Made by a program: the position numbers and the translations under genes | Notes under the pieces: model-generated | Told to the model about the DNA's origin: nothing | Databases searched by the model: none | The model's input: only the letters and a program-made list of their open reading frames with translations | Assembly: GCF_040958095.1 (NCBI RefSeq) | Contig: NC_091219.1 | Span: 29,028,589-29,092,588, forward strand | From: Procambarus clarkii | Lineage: Eukaryota > Arthropoda > Malacostraca > Decapoda > Cambaridae | DNA length: 64,000 bases | Direction of reading: 5' to 3' | In this document: positions 23,900 through 34,096 of the stretch, one piece after another | How positions within the stretch are numbered: position 1 is the stretch's first letter | How the letters are laid out: every line of letters starts with the position of its first letter

Positions 23900-25361
23900 A
23901 TGGAAGGAGAGGGGATGAGGAGGGGTGAGGGCTGGGTAGGCTTTGGGTGTTGAGAGGATGAGGTCTGGGTGGGTTCTTGGGGTTGAGGGGATGAGGTCTG
24001 GATGGGTTTTGGGGGTTGAGGGGATGAGAGCTGGGTGGGTTTTGGGGGTTGAGGGGATGAGGGCTGGACGGGTTTTGGGGGCTGAGGTGATGAGGGGGTC
24101 CTTGGAATGTGGGATGAATTTGACTCCAGTGGGGTCAGAGGGGTCAAGGGATGTGCTGGGGAGATAAGCAGGGGCGGCTGATTTGGGAAAGGGGTGACCT
24201 GAGAAGCACGTGTGAGCTGGTTAGCATGGGGTGGTTTAGCACTGGGGTGTGTAGCTGCGCTCAAATGGGAAGAGTCGTACTGTTGTTTGCTTGCTCTGTG
24301 GGCAATCTGTTCCTCCTTCGTCATGAATTTGTCAATAAATACGTTGTAGTAATTTTCGCTACCTCTGAGTAGGTGTTTGTGATGCAGTATGTAATCCACT
24401 GCCTCTTCGTTAGTGAACTGTACCAGGACAGGTCGTTTCCTGTTACAGTTGTATGGTCCAATGCGTCGGTGGACTTGCACCTCATTCCCTGCCATCTGGG
24501 CTCTCATGTCTCTCAAGATCCCCTGTAGTTCCAAATCCTCAATCTCCATCCTTTCCCAACCTGTCCTCTTAAAAAGAACGTCGCTTTTGGCCGTTTGCCC
24601 GTATGGCCGAATTTGGACGTAATTTGAAATTGAAAAAAATATGAAAATAAATTTGGGATTTTTGTTTTCAACAACAGTAAGTTAAGGGTCCTCTGATAGG
24701 TTAGGTGGGCAGGAAATTCTCATAAAGTTTCAAAACGTTATGAAAAACGTTAATTTAAAGTGTCCTCTTATAACCTCTGCGCGTACGCCGGACGACTCAA
24801 ATAGAAAACGGAACAGAACGTCACTTTTGTGAGTCGATTTCATTTCAAATTACGTCCAAATTTGGCCATAGCGCGCATACCAGCCAAAAGTGACGTTCTT
24901 TTTAAGAGGACGGGTTGCCTTTCCTGCCTCGATGGTGCCCTGGCTTCAAGTAATCCATGGATTATGATTGTCCTCTTTCTCAGTTCATGGTCATACTGGT
25001 GGCCCTCTCCCTGGCTGACCCCCACCCCTCCTACACCCGCTACTCCACCTACTACTACTCCCCCTTCCCCTGCCAAGCTTCCCTTATTCCTGCCAAATTC
25101 ATTAGTAAGCCTAGATATTTCTCCTTGCCATTCTACCCTGCTCTTCCTGATTTCCTCTTGAATATAATCCATAAACTCTTGTTTGAGTCTTTGAACCTCG
25201 CCCTGTATCTTATTAAAGACTTCACTTTTAATCCCCTGGATTAGATCACCTATCCAAACATCCCTCTTCTCTACAAATTTCCCAATCATCTTCTCCACAA
25301 ACCTATCTTCTTCCTCAATCATAATACTGTTGGACCTAGACACCCTTCCTGACCTAGTCAT
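23896..25361 (-). pseudogene. LINE ORF1, disrupted by an inserted TIR element
   Basis: The N-terminal 148 codons (25361 to 24918) contain a charged, probably coiled-coil region (about 15-90) and a Gly/Val-rich linker. They run into an RNA-binding-like segment (RKRTIIIHGLLEA) typical of non-LTR ORF1 proteins. The remaining 217 codons (24549-23899) continue it (ILRDMRAQMAGNEVQVHRR, PVLVQFTNEEAVDYILHHKH) and end in a proline-rich PQPPKP repeat. The two parts are separated by the 361-bp insertion and one 7-bp target copy, 368 bp in all; subtracting that brings both parts into one frame (365 codons). The final codons ATG TGA overlap the ORF2 frame. Confidence 0.8.
24550..24924. mobile_element. 361-bp non-autonomous TIR element (MITE) inside LINE ORF1
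   Basis: Element 24557-24917, flanked by CCTTTCC at 24550-24556 and 24918-24924. The ends are inverted repeats about 85 bp long with mismatches: left CAACCTGTCCTCTTAAAAAG, right complement CAACCCGTCCTCTTAAAAAG, both continuing through GAACGTC and TTTGGACGTAATTTGAAAT. No transposase is encoded. A 7-bp duplication with CAACC termini does not match a superfamily I can name with confidence; hAT-like elements usually give 8. Confidence 0.85.
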
Positions 25362-25722
25362 TGCTATACTGCAACCTTACCCACAGGGGTTCCAAGTATC
25401 TTACCGTCCTGCTAACACAATAGGTGAGTGAATCTCCAAGCGTCGTCCCGCGTGGTGGTAGAAGGTTGCTGCCAGGGTGAGGTCACGCGGTCAGAGGTCG
25501 GTGAGGTCTGCTCCCACACTGCCACAATTACTTCCTCAACTATTTTGAATTACGCTATTTAAACTGTTTTTCTTCACTACCTTATGGCTCTGGCCAAAAC
25601 TCAAGGTTTTTTCATTCACTTGTACACACTTTTTCACTTCGAAGTTGCCTGATTACCCCTCCCACTCAACTAGTGAGACAGGAGCTCCCAACCCACGTCC
25701 ACCCAACACGATGGTCACAAGA

Positions 25723-25725
<3 letters not shown>

Positions 25726-25796
<71 letters not shown>
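25726..25796 (+). repeat. (GT)n microsatellite
   Basis: About 35 GT units, adjoining the presumed 5' end of the LINE. Confidence 0.95.
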
Positions 25797-26444
<648 letters not shown>

Positions 26445-26714
26445 GAGGCCCAGGCGGGCGTGGAGTCATTTCCTGCACCATCCAGTTACTTCATATATTG
26501 TGGTGGGTGAAGGCACTCTGGCGGCACCTGACGCTGCCATTCCCGCCAACTGCTGCCACGCTCAGCTGAGGCATGGAGGGGGGGGGGATCTCTATTGAGA
26601 GAGAGACAGACAGAGAGAGAGAGACCATATCGTCATACTTTTGTGGCCACACACAGTCTTATTAAGCCAAGTTGGACACTGACATCTAAGAATCCGCCAC
26701 CCCGATCCAAAAAC

Positions 26715-26805
26715 CCTATGAACCCCCACCCCACCCACCCCCATCACCACCACCACCCCCACCACCTACCACCACCACCACCCCCACCACCACCCACCAC
26801 CACAA
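26715..26805 (+). repeat. CCACCA-rich low-complexity tract
   Basis: Irregular CCACCA and CCCCACC repeats; poly-His or poly-Pro open frames are artefacts. Confidence 0.8.
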
Positions 26806-26889
26806 TCTTGACTCTCACCTCCACACGCCAAATAAATAATTCAACTCTCCAGCCTCGATCAGATTCTGCCCTTACTTCCTCAGCTTGAC

Positions 26890-27169
26890 TACCTTGGCAA
26901 TGCCTCTGATTTTACAGGTTTTTATTTACATAACTCTCAACACGAATAGGTATTTTTTACAATTTTACAGAGTTGGCGAAAGTGGGTGATTTATCATTTT
27001 TAAACTGTTGATCAATTTTAAATCCCGAACTTACGCAGATTATTAACAACTTTATCGTGATCTTTAAAATTGCTCTTTTAATTATTTTTTCATAATTTAG
27101 ACCGCGTGGAAAATGTATGTAAATTTACATTTACAATTTGGAACCCTAGTAAAGTAGTTTAGTGGGCAG
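26890..27169. other. AT-rich sequence, no gene recognised
   Basis: No motif supported. It ends at the possible exon described next. Confidence 0.3.
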
Positions 27170-27224
27170 CGGCGTGGAGGTGTTGTCTCGCCGCAAGGTG
27201 CCCAAAGCCAAGGTGATCACAGGT
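27170..27224 (+). CDS. Possible orphan coding exon (unrecognised)
   Basis: After a TTTAG acceptor, an unusually GC-rich 55 bases read GSGVEVLSRRKVPKAKVIT and stop at ACAG-GTACTA, a weak donor. Composition and basic residue content contrast with the AT-rich flanks, as expected for an exon in a large intron. No protein family is recognised, and the acceptor lacks a good polypyrimidine tract. Confidence 0.22.
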
Positions 27225-27467
27225 ACTAACAACTACAATTGAATCGTTGTCACCCCTTAATTTGGACGCTACCAATACCACCTTCGAAACGGAGGTGTTC
27301 AGGTACAATTATAGCGCCTCGGTCTGAACGCTTCCCCCGACAAGTCATCTTATATAATTGATCACGTGACTATCATGTTCATTCTCTTCTGGTTAGCCAA
27401 AGGCGCCACACATTACATGCTTGTGTGACCAGGCTCATCCTGAGTTCAAGAATTATTGCTTATATTG

Positions 27468-28198
27468 CCAAATATATTGTCTATATTGCCTAATATATTG
27501 CCTATATTGCCTAATATATTGCCTATATTGCCTAATATATTGCCTATATTGCCTAATATATTGCCTATATTGCCTAATATATTGCCTATATTGCCTAATA
27601 TATTGCCTATATTGCCTAATATATTGCCTATATTGCCTAATATATTGTCTATATTGCCTAATATATTGCCTATATTCCCTAATATATTGCCTATATTGCC
27701 TAATATATTGCCTATATTGCCTAATATATTGCCTATATTGCCTAATATATTCCCTATATTGCCTAATATATTGCCTATATTCCCTAATATATTGCCTATA
27801 TTGCCTATATTGCCTAATATATTGCCTATATTCCCTAATATATTGCCTATATTGCCTATATTGCCTAATATATTGCCTATATTGCCTAATATATTGCCTA
27901 TATTGCCTAATATATTGCCTATATTCCCTAATATATTGCCTATATTGCCTAATATATTGCCTATATTGCCTAATATATTGCCTATATTGCCTAATATATT
28001 CCCTATATTGCCTAATATATTGCCTATATTGCCTAATATATTGCCTATATTCCCTAATATATTGCCTATATTGCCTAATATATTGCCTATATTGCCTAAT
28101 ATATTCCCTATATTGCCTAATATATTCCCTATATTGCCTAATATATTCCCTATATTCCCTAATATATTGCCAATATTGCCTAATATATTCCCTATATT
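27468..28198 (+). repeat. 21-bp AT-rich minisatellite, about 35 copies
   Basis: Unit ATTGCCTATATTGCCTAATA plus T; variant units have CCC for GCC (ATTCCCTA). Two 9-12 bp partial duplications (CTATATTGCCTATATTGCC) break the period near 27800 and 27850. Open reading frames of up to 275 codons on both strands come from the 7-codon period. Confidence 0.95.
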
Positions 28199-28303
28199 AA
28201 TTAATGTTATTTCTTGTACCCATAAATAATATAGAGAACTAGACTCTTGAGTCACTATATACTGTTGAAGCAAAGCTTAATTTAGGACATGGTAGGATTG
28301 CAG

Positions 28304-28365
28304 GAGGCTACAGGAAGACTGAAGTTGCAGGCATGGTCGGATATGGCTATTGGACTTCAATCCAG
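28304..28365 (+). other. Possible exon with strong splice sites
   Basis: Acceptor GGATTGCAG, 62 bases open in the frame EATGRLKLQAWSDMAIGLQS, then donor CCAG-GTAAGT. The reading resembles a segment I associate with decapod retroelements, so it may be a LINE piece rather than a host exon. Confidence 0.25.
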
Positions 28366-28496
28366 GTAAGTGCCAATTAATGTGTGGCAGAAGTAGGAGG
28401 CTGCGGTAGCAACACATAACGAAAGTGAGGAATTTACCGCGTCAGAGAAAGAGAAAGGTGTAGAAGTAGACGTAACATAGAGCCTCTCCGGAGGCC

Positions 28497-28570
28497 TACC
28501 TTGAGGTTACCTTGAGGTGCTTCCGGGGCTTAGCGTCCCCGCGGCCCGGTCGTCGACCAGGCCTCCTGCA
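28497..28570 (-). mobile_element. SINE tail fragment (GGCCCGGTC family)
   Basis: TTGAGGTTACCTTGAGGTGC followed by GCGTCCCCGCGGCCCGGTCG and ACCAGGCCTCC; same tail as 13440-13480. Confidence 0.65.
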
Positions 28571-28954
28571 TCAGTACAACCACGTCAACACCATATGTTG
28601 TTGACGTGGGCCTAACTGGCCAACATCACGACAGTCTTCAGAAACGACGACATTCATGAATTCAAATCGCTTTTTTACAGAATACATCCGACCACTGCAG
28701 TTTGAAATACAAACTTGGAACCACGACTTCAAAAATAACAAACGAAAATTGAAGAGATTTGCTACAAGATCTGTTCCAGAATAGAGGAGACTGACCTACC
28801 AGGACACTTTGAAAGACCTCACGACGATGGAAAAAAATGACAAATAAAGGGGATATGATCCCGACATAAAACATTAAGAGATATCGACGAACCACGGACA
28901 TAATATGTGGATGGACCAGTAACATAATGAGCGAACATACACGGAACATAACAC

Positions 28955-29060
28955 ACGGCCAAGACCGTCAGTAGTTTCAAAGCGTTACATGACAAAGAGT
29001 GCTGGGAAGACGGGACACCACGAGCGTAGCTCTCATCCTGTAACTACACTTAGGTAATTA
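28955..29060 (+). mobile_element. LINE 3' end fragment
   Basis: AGTAGTTTCAAAGCGTTACA, GGACACCACGAGCGTAGC, then TGTAACTACACTTAGGTAAT; same family as 18614-18706. Confidence 0.65.
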
Positions 29061-29779
29061 CGCAGAAGAGGTAAAAACATTTTCATTTTAAGCACAAATG
29101 AAACAAACTTGAAGGAAAAACAGTAGGGACACCTTCCAGTGCCAGTTTTAACATTGGATATGACAAACAACAAATGGAATCAAGCAAGTCAATGCATTAC
29201 ATGACCGACAGTTGGAAAGCCAGGGCCCAGGAGATAAAGCTAGATGCTGCAAACTCTTACGGAAGTACTATTAGGTACTCTAACACACAAACGTGTCGAC
29301 ACTCTAAACACACGAAAGAAAAAGTCCTTACAAAAATAAAGAGGTACCTGTCCCACCTGTTAATATGCATAATATTGCAAACGTTGCATTACCCATGTAA
29401 ATTGTTGCATGTAGGCAGCAAGGCGGCTAATGAAGGCCACGAGTGACAAGGGGGCTTCGCTCCCCCTGGCTCCACAATTACATACATACTCCCAATATTA
29501 CCACACAAGAGTAATACTCCCAATATTACCACAAGAGTAATACTCCCAATATTATACATTGTGTAACGTAACAAAAAACTTTGGTTTAACTCTTTCTCTG
29601 AGGACCAACTGCTCTTTAAATGACACTGTTTTAAAAGAGGTCACTGTAAGAAAGACCAACCCTTCTTTAAATGAGCACCCCCCCCTCTCAGGACGACCAA
29701 CCATTCTTTAAAGGAGCTCTAAAGGGAGGAGTTCCTGTAGGGACTGAGAGTGTTCCCTTCCCACAGCTCATGGTAAGCC
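29061..29779. other. No gene; contains a three-copy short repeat
   Basis: At 29485-29560 the motif ACTCCCAATATTA with CCACA and AGAGTAAT spacers repeats three times. The rest is unassigned; 29580-29720 holds three loosely similar GACCAAC...TCTTTAAA segments. Confidence 0.4.
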
Positions 29780-30045
29780 TCGCCCTGGTTGATGGGGTTC
29801 TGGGAGTTCTTCTACTCCCCAAGCCCGGCCCGAGGCCAGGCTCGACCCTACTACTACCCCTGGAACACCACCCGCCAGTCGCTTACCAACCAGGCACCCA
29901 AACACTGCTGGCTGAACAGGATTTAACAGTTACGGATTGGTGGACAATCAATGGTCCCTGGCCAGGACTCGAACCCAGACCAAATCGTTTGTGAAGAGGG
30001 AGGTAAGTGTGTCACCACAGCCACCAGAGACCTTGTAAGATACAT
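29780..30045 (-). mobile_element. tRNA-derived SINE with GATGGGGTTCTGGGAG tail
   Basis: Minus strand: head GTGGTGACACACTTACC, B box GGGTTCGAGTCC, a middle part, then the complement of TTGATGGGGTTCTGGGAG. This shows that the repeat at 6446 and 7250 can be the 3' portion of a SINE. Confidence 0.6.
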
Positions 30046-30659
30046 CAAGATGGACCACCAGGGGCTCTAAACAAATCTCCATCAACAGGTACCTTTCACA
30101 CACGAAACAATTAACAAAAATTGAAGATAAAGATAATTGTCATTTGATTGTGCTTCCAGTTATGGGGTAACCACTGTTGCCTCCAGCGGGTCACGGCGAG
30201 AAACTCGACAACGTACCAGTAAAACAATACACAACATAAGGGGGTTAAACCCACACAAAAGTCCACATGTATTCCACTGGCTTTTGCTGGATTACTCACT
30301 GGCGCCCACAATTTATATAAATATTTCACACATTAAAAATTCGTCGAGGATTACAAAGTTAAAAAGCTGTGCTGCCTGGCTTCCTGCCTGTTGAATATTA
30401 ATGAAGGAATATAATACTGGGAAATATGTATAATACAGTCCAGTATGTATAACTAAGCAGATGGCAGTATACATGTATACAGAGATATGATAATGTCGCA
30501 GCTGAAGGTAATCCCCGTGAAGGACGCCCATTAAACAAGGAAGGGCAGTTTGGCGGGAGAGTTAACTGGTATGTCATGAGCGGTGCCTTGTTCCCCTGGC
30601 TCGTTGGTGTGGTGATACCCCGCCCGGGGGGTGGGGGCTGTGGTGGTGGGTGGGGGGGC
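30046..30659. other. No gene recognised
   Basis: AT-leaning, ending in G-rich sequence; nothing supported. Confidence 0.3.
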
Positions 30660-30755
30660 CTCGCCTGAGGGGGGAGGGGGGGGGAGAGAGAGGGGGGGGA
30701 GAGAGAGAGAGGGGGAAAGAGAGAGGGGGAAAGAGAGAGGGGGAAAGAGAGAGAG
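30660..30755 (+). repeat. G/GA-rich purine tract
   Basis: GGGGGAAAGAGAGA repeated after G runs. Confidence 0.85.
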
Positions 30756-30944
30756 TAATAATTGTAATTACGAAGCAATAAGATGCTTATCTTAACATAC
30801 TAAGGTTAGGTAAGGTCGGTGTTTTCTATGAAGCTTTTCAAGGTAAACTAGTATGTTTAGTATGTCACATATGCACGTATTTAATGTCAATATTGACTAT
30901 ACGAAAGTGCGAGAACGGGTTGGTTCCTGGTAGGTCGATTTTTG

Positions 30945-31068
30945 AACCATCGTGACCAAGTCGGTTAAGGCAAGTGTCTGGGAATCACCAGAATGCGAGT
31001 TCAAGTCACTCCATTATACCAAACTTATTTTTAATGAGATATCACGCCAATGTGATTTCAGTGTGAGG
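30945..31068 (+). mobile_element. tRNA-derived SINE, Ser/Leu-like head
   Basis: A box GTGACCAAGTCGGTTAAGG, degenerate B box GAGTTCAAGTC, then the tail ATCACGCCAATGTGATTTC. The head differs from those at 3099 and 5478, but the tail is the same. Confidence 0.6.
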
Positions 31069-31307
31069 TGCTAGTATTGTTATTGTTGGTGCTATAGCTG
31101 CTACTCATACTGCTGCTGTTGGTGCTACTGGAGCTGCTACTTGTACAGCTACTGTTAGTCAGGAACACCACTCGTTAAACACCACTCTTACGCATCACAA
31201 CCATCCCTCACAAAATAATCTAATTTAACAGGGGGAGACAAATGTAAAGTAGAGGGTGTGAGAAAATCATATTGTGAGATTACAAATTTGGTCTGAATGT
31301 ATAAGTG

Positions 31308-31545
31308 TGTACTCGCCTAGTTGTGCTTACGGGGATTGAGCTTCGGCTCTTTGGTCCTGCCTCTCAACTGTCAATCTACTGGTGTACAGGTTCCTGAGCT
31401 TATTGAGCTCTATCATATCTAGATTTGAAACTGTGTATGGAGTCAGCCTCCACCACATCACTTCCTAGTGCATTCCATTTATTAACTATTCTGACACTGA
31501 AAAGTTCTTTCAGTGTCTCTGTGGTACTCATTTGGATGAACATAC
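31308..31545 (-). mobile_element. CR1-like LINE 3' end
   Basis: The complement of the GAGGCGGGACCAAAG 3' UTR, then codons for VEADSIHSF and the upstream MSHRD-type segment; same subfamily as 6072 and 18186. Confidence 0.8.
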
Positions 31546-31814
31546 AATATTATAATAAAAAACTAAGGCAAAACAAGAATCAAACTTGTGTATATGAAAC
31601 AAGTGGGTTGTTTAACTTGATAACCACCACAAGACTCCAAGAGGCACAGACAACTCCTTCGTCCTCAGGACATACAAGGCATATAAACATTATGTTAAAA
31701 TTTCCACACACAAGAGGAGGGATAAGGGTAAATCTTGTTTATTCACCAAGTCCACGAGAAACGCACACAGGTCTGATCCAGAAACCCAAGGGCCCGAGCC
31801 ACACGGACAACCCA
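31546..31814. other. No gene recognised
   Basis: AT-rich; no motif supported. Confidence 0.3.
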
Positions 31815-32070
31815 GCTGCCAGTTGTCTAATGTTACTCCTGACCTAGTTCTCTATCATACCTGCCTTTAAAGTTGTGAACTGAGTTTGCTTCTACAGCCT
31901 GCTCCTTTAGGTCATTCCATTTACCCACGACTCTTTTGCTAAAAGAAAATTTTCTAACATCTATGGTCATTATAGATGACCAGAATTTCCCATCCTCTTT
32001 ACTTTATAATTTCCTAACATACCTGAGTACTTCATCCATCTCTTTAGCTCCATTTACAGTGTTTCTTATG
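31815..32070 (-). pseudogene. LINE C-terminal fragment
   Basis: The minus strand encodes a decayed C-terminus related to ORF2 at 20570 (TIDVRKFSFSKRVVGKWN, QAVEANSVHNFKGRYDREL). It lies head-to-head with the next fragment. Confidence 0.7.
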
Positions 32071-32071
32071 G

Positions 32072-32695
32072 ATAGAAAACTGTCACCCGAGACCACATAA
32101 AGAACATTGTGAGAGGAGCCTATGCTATGCTATACAACTTCAGAATCACTTTTAAATACATAGACAGTGAAATATTATAGAGCCTGTTCACAACCTTCGT
32201 GAGACCAAAATTGTAATATGCAGTAGTTGTATGGTGTCCAAAATCTCAAGAACATCAATACATGTAAATTGGAAAGGTACAAAGACAAGCAACCAAATTG
32301 CTTCCAGAATTGCAAAACAAGAGCTACTGGGAGAGGCAAGAGGTGTTAAATATACGAAAGATATAAGATATAAAAAAAGAGGTATGGTAATATGATCACT
32401 ACATACAAAATAGTAACAGGAATAGACAAAATTGACAAAGAAGAATTTTTGAAAACTGCAACCTCAAGAACAAAAGGTCATAGATTCAAACTAAGGAAAC
32501 AAAGCTGCCCTAATTTTTTTTTTTTTTTTACAAAGTTCACTTTTGCAGTGGTAGACAGCTGGGACAAGTTAAGCAAGATGGTGGTGGAGGCCAAATCCAT
32601 CAGTAGTTTCAAAGCATCATATAACAAAGAGTACTGGAAGGACACAACACCATAAGCATAGCTCTCATCCTGCAACTATACAGTATTTACGTAAT
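32072..32695 (+). pseudogene. LINE RT C-terminal fragment
   Basis: Plus strand: HIKNIVRGAYAMLYNF, then TFVRPKL, a stop, and YAVVVWCP, then IVTGIDKIDKEEFL, SRTKGHRFKLRKQSCPNF and MVVEAKSISSFKASYNKEYW. Several stops and a poly-T insertion. The 3' end matches the CGTAGCTC-type tails at 18614 and 28955. Confidence 0.75.
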
Positions 32696-32845
32696 TACAT
32701 CAAAAGTTGCATTAATGATTTAAGTGCTACCGACTGTAAGGTAAGGTAATTATTGGAAGAAAATGCTAAGCTAGTATTATTATATAGTACATACTTGGAA
32801 GAGATTTGAGTTTAAGAATCTTGGATTGAATGGATAGAAAGATGC

Positions 32846-32932
32846 TCAACCACTTGGACCTCTGTGATCAAGTGCCGAGCAGTAAGAGGTGAGGCTGTTG
32901 CGGTATTGACCAGTCCAAGTGGTTCGGGGTAC
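32846..32932 (-). mobile_element. Relic of the CCACTTGG-arm SINE
   Basis: CCACTTGGACC and GTCCAAGTGGTT bracket a decayed tRNA-like middle, as in 17515-17706. Confidence 0.45.
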
Positions 32933-32947
32933 TTCCATCAGAGTTAT

Positions 32948-34096
32948 TGAAACACCCATCGGTAAAGGTAGAGAAACACCCATCGGTAAAGGTAGAGAAA
33001 CACCCATTGGTAAAGGTAGAGAAACACCCATCGGTAAAGGTAGTGAAACACCCATCGGTAAAGGTAGTGAAACACCCATCGGTAAAGGTAGTGAAACACC
33101 CATCGGTAAAGGTAGTGAAACACCCCATCGGTAAAGGTAGAGAAACACCCCATCGGTAAAGGTAGTGAAACACCCATCGGTAAAGGTAGTGAAACACCCA
33201 TCGGTAAAGGTAGTGAAACACCCATCGGTAAAGGTAGTGAAACACCCATCGGTAAAGGTAGTGAAACACCCATCGGTAAAGGTAGTGAAACACCCCATCG
33301 ATAAAGGTAGTGAAACACCCATCAGTAAAGGTAGTGAAACACCCCATCGGTAAAGGTAGTGAAACACCCAATCGGTAAAGGTAAACACCCATCGGTAAAG
33401 GTAGAGAAACACCCATCGGTAAAGGTAGAGAAACACCCATCGGTAAAGGTAGAGAAACACCCATCGGTAAAGGTAGTGAAACACCCATCGGTAAAGGTAG
33501 TGAAACACCCATCGGTAAAGGTAGTGAAACACCCAATCGGTAAAGGTAAACACCCATCGGTAAAGGTAGAGAAACACCCATCGGTAAAGGTAGAGAAACA
33601 CCCGTCGGTAAAGGTAGTGAAACACCCATCGGTAAAGGTAGTGAAACACCCATCGGTAAAGGTAGTGAAACACCCATCGGTAAAGGTAGTGAAACACCCA
33701 TCGGTAAAGGTAGTGAAACACCCGTCGGTAAAGGTAGTGAAACACCCATCGGTAAAGGTAGTGAAACACCCGTCGGTAAAGGTAGTGAAACACCCATCGG
33801 TAAAGGTAGTGAAACACCCATCGGTAAAGGTAGTGAAACACCCATCGGTAAAGGTAGAGAAACACCCGTCGGTAAAGGTAGTGAAACACCCATCGGTAAA
33901 GGTAGTGAAACACCCGTCGGTAAAGGTAGTGAAACACCCATCGGTAAAGGTAGTGAAACACCCATCGGTAAAGGTAGTGAAACACCCATCGGTAAAGGTA
34001 GTGAAACACCCATCGGTAAAGGTAGTGAAACACCCATCGGTAAAGGTAGTGAAACACCCATCGGTAAAGGTAGTGAAACACCCGTCGGTAAAGGTA
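32948..34096 (+). repeat. 24-bp minisatellite, about 48 copies
   Basis: Unit CATCGGTAAAGGTAGTGAAA plus CACC. Variants: AGAGAAA for AGTGAAA, CGTC for CATC, one-base insertions (CCCCATCG, CCAATCG). The pair CCAATCGGTAAAGGTAAACA recurs at 33369 and 33533, indicating block duplication. Open frames of up to 416 codons are artefacts of the 8-codon period. Confidence 0.95.

Larger units (their letters stand above)
20478..25720 (-). mobile_element. Nearly complete CR1-like LINE (5.2 kb including insertion)
   Basis: 3' end at about 20478-20502, where the 3' UTR terminus ACTAGGTGAGTACAC runs into a (CA)/(CG) tract. ORF2 is open from 24220 to 20570. ORF1 (25361-23896) is split by a TIR element. The segment from 25362 to about 25720 is GC-moderate and may be the 5' UTR; its limit is not sharp and no flanking target duplication was found. 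The open ORF2 suggests a young copy. Clade placement (CR1/Jockey superfamily) comes from endonuclease and RT motif spelling. Confidence 0.8.

Noticed and set aside
27468-28198. CRISPR-like array
   Set aside because: No distinct spacers; head-to-tail 21-bp units in eukaryotic DNA. The same applies to the arrays at 8075, 9970 and 32948.
27421-28273. Open frames of 259-275 codons on both strands (LPNILPI / GNILGNI repeats)
   Set aside because: Produced by the 21-bp period of the array with no stop in the unit; no start context or unique domain.
31815-32695. Single LINE with a twin-priming inversion
   Set aside because: The two opposite fragments cover overlapping C-terminal regions and differ in subfamily, so they are separate insertions.
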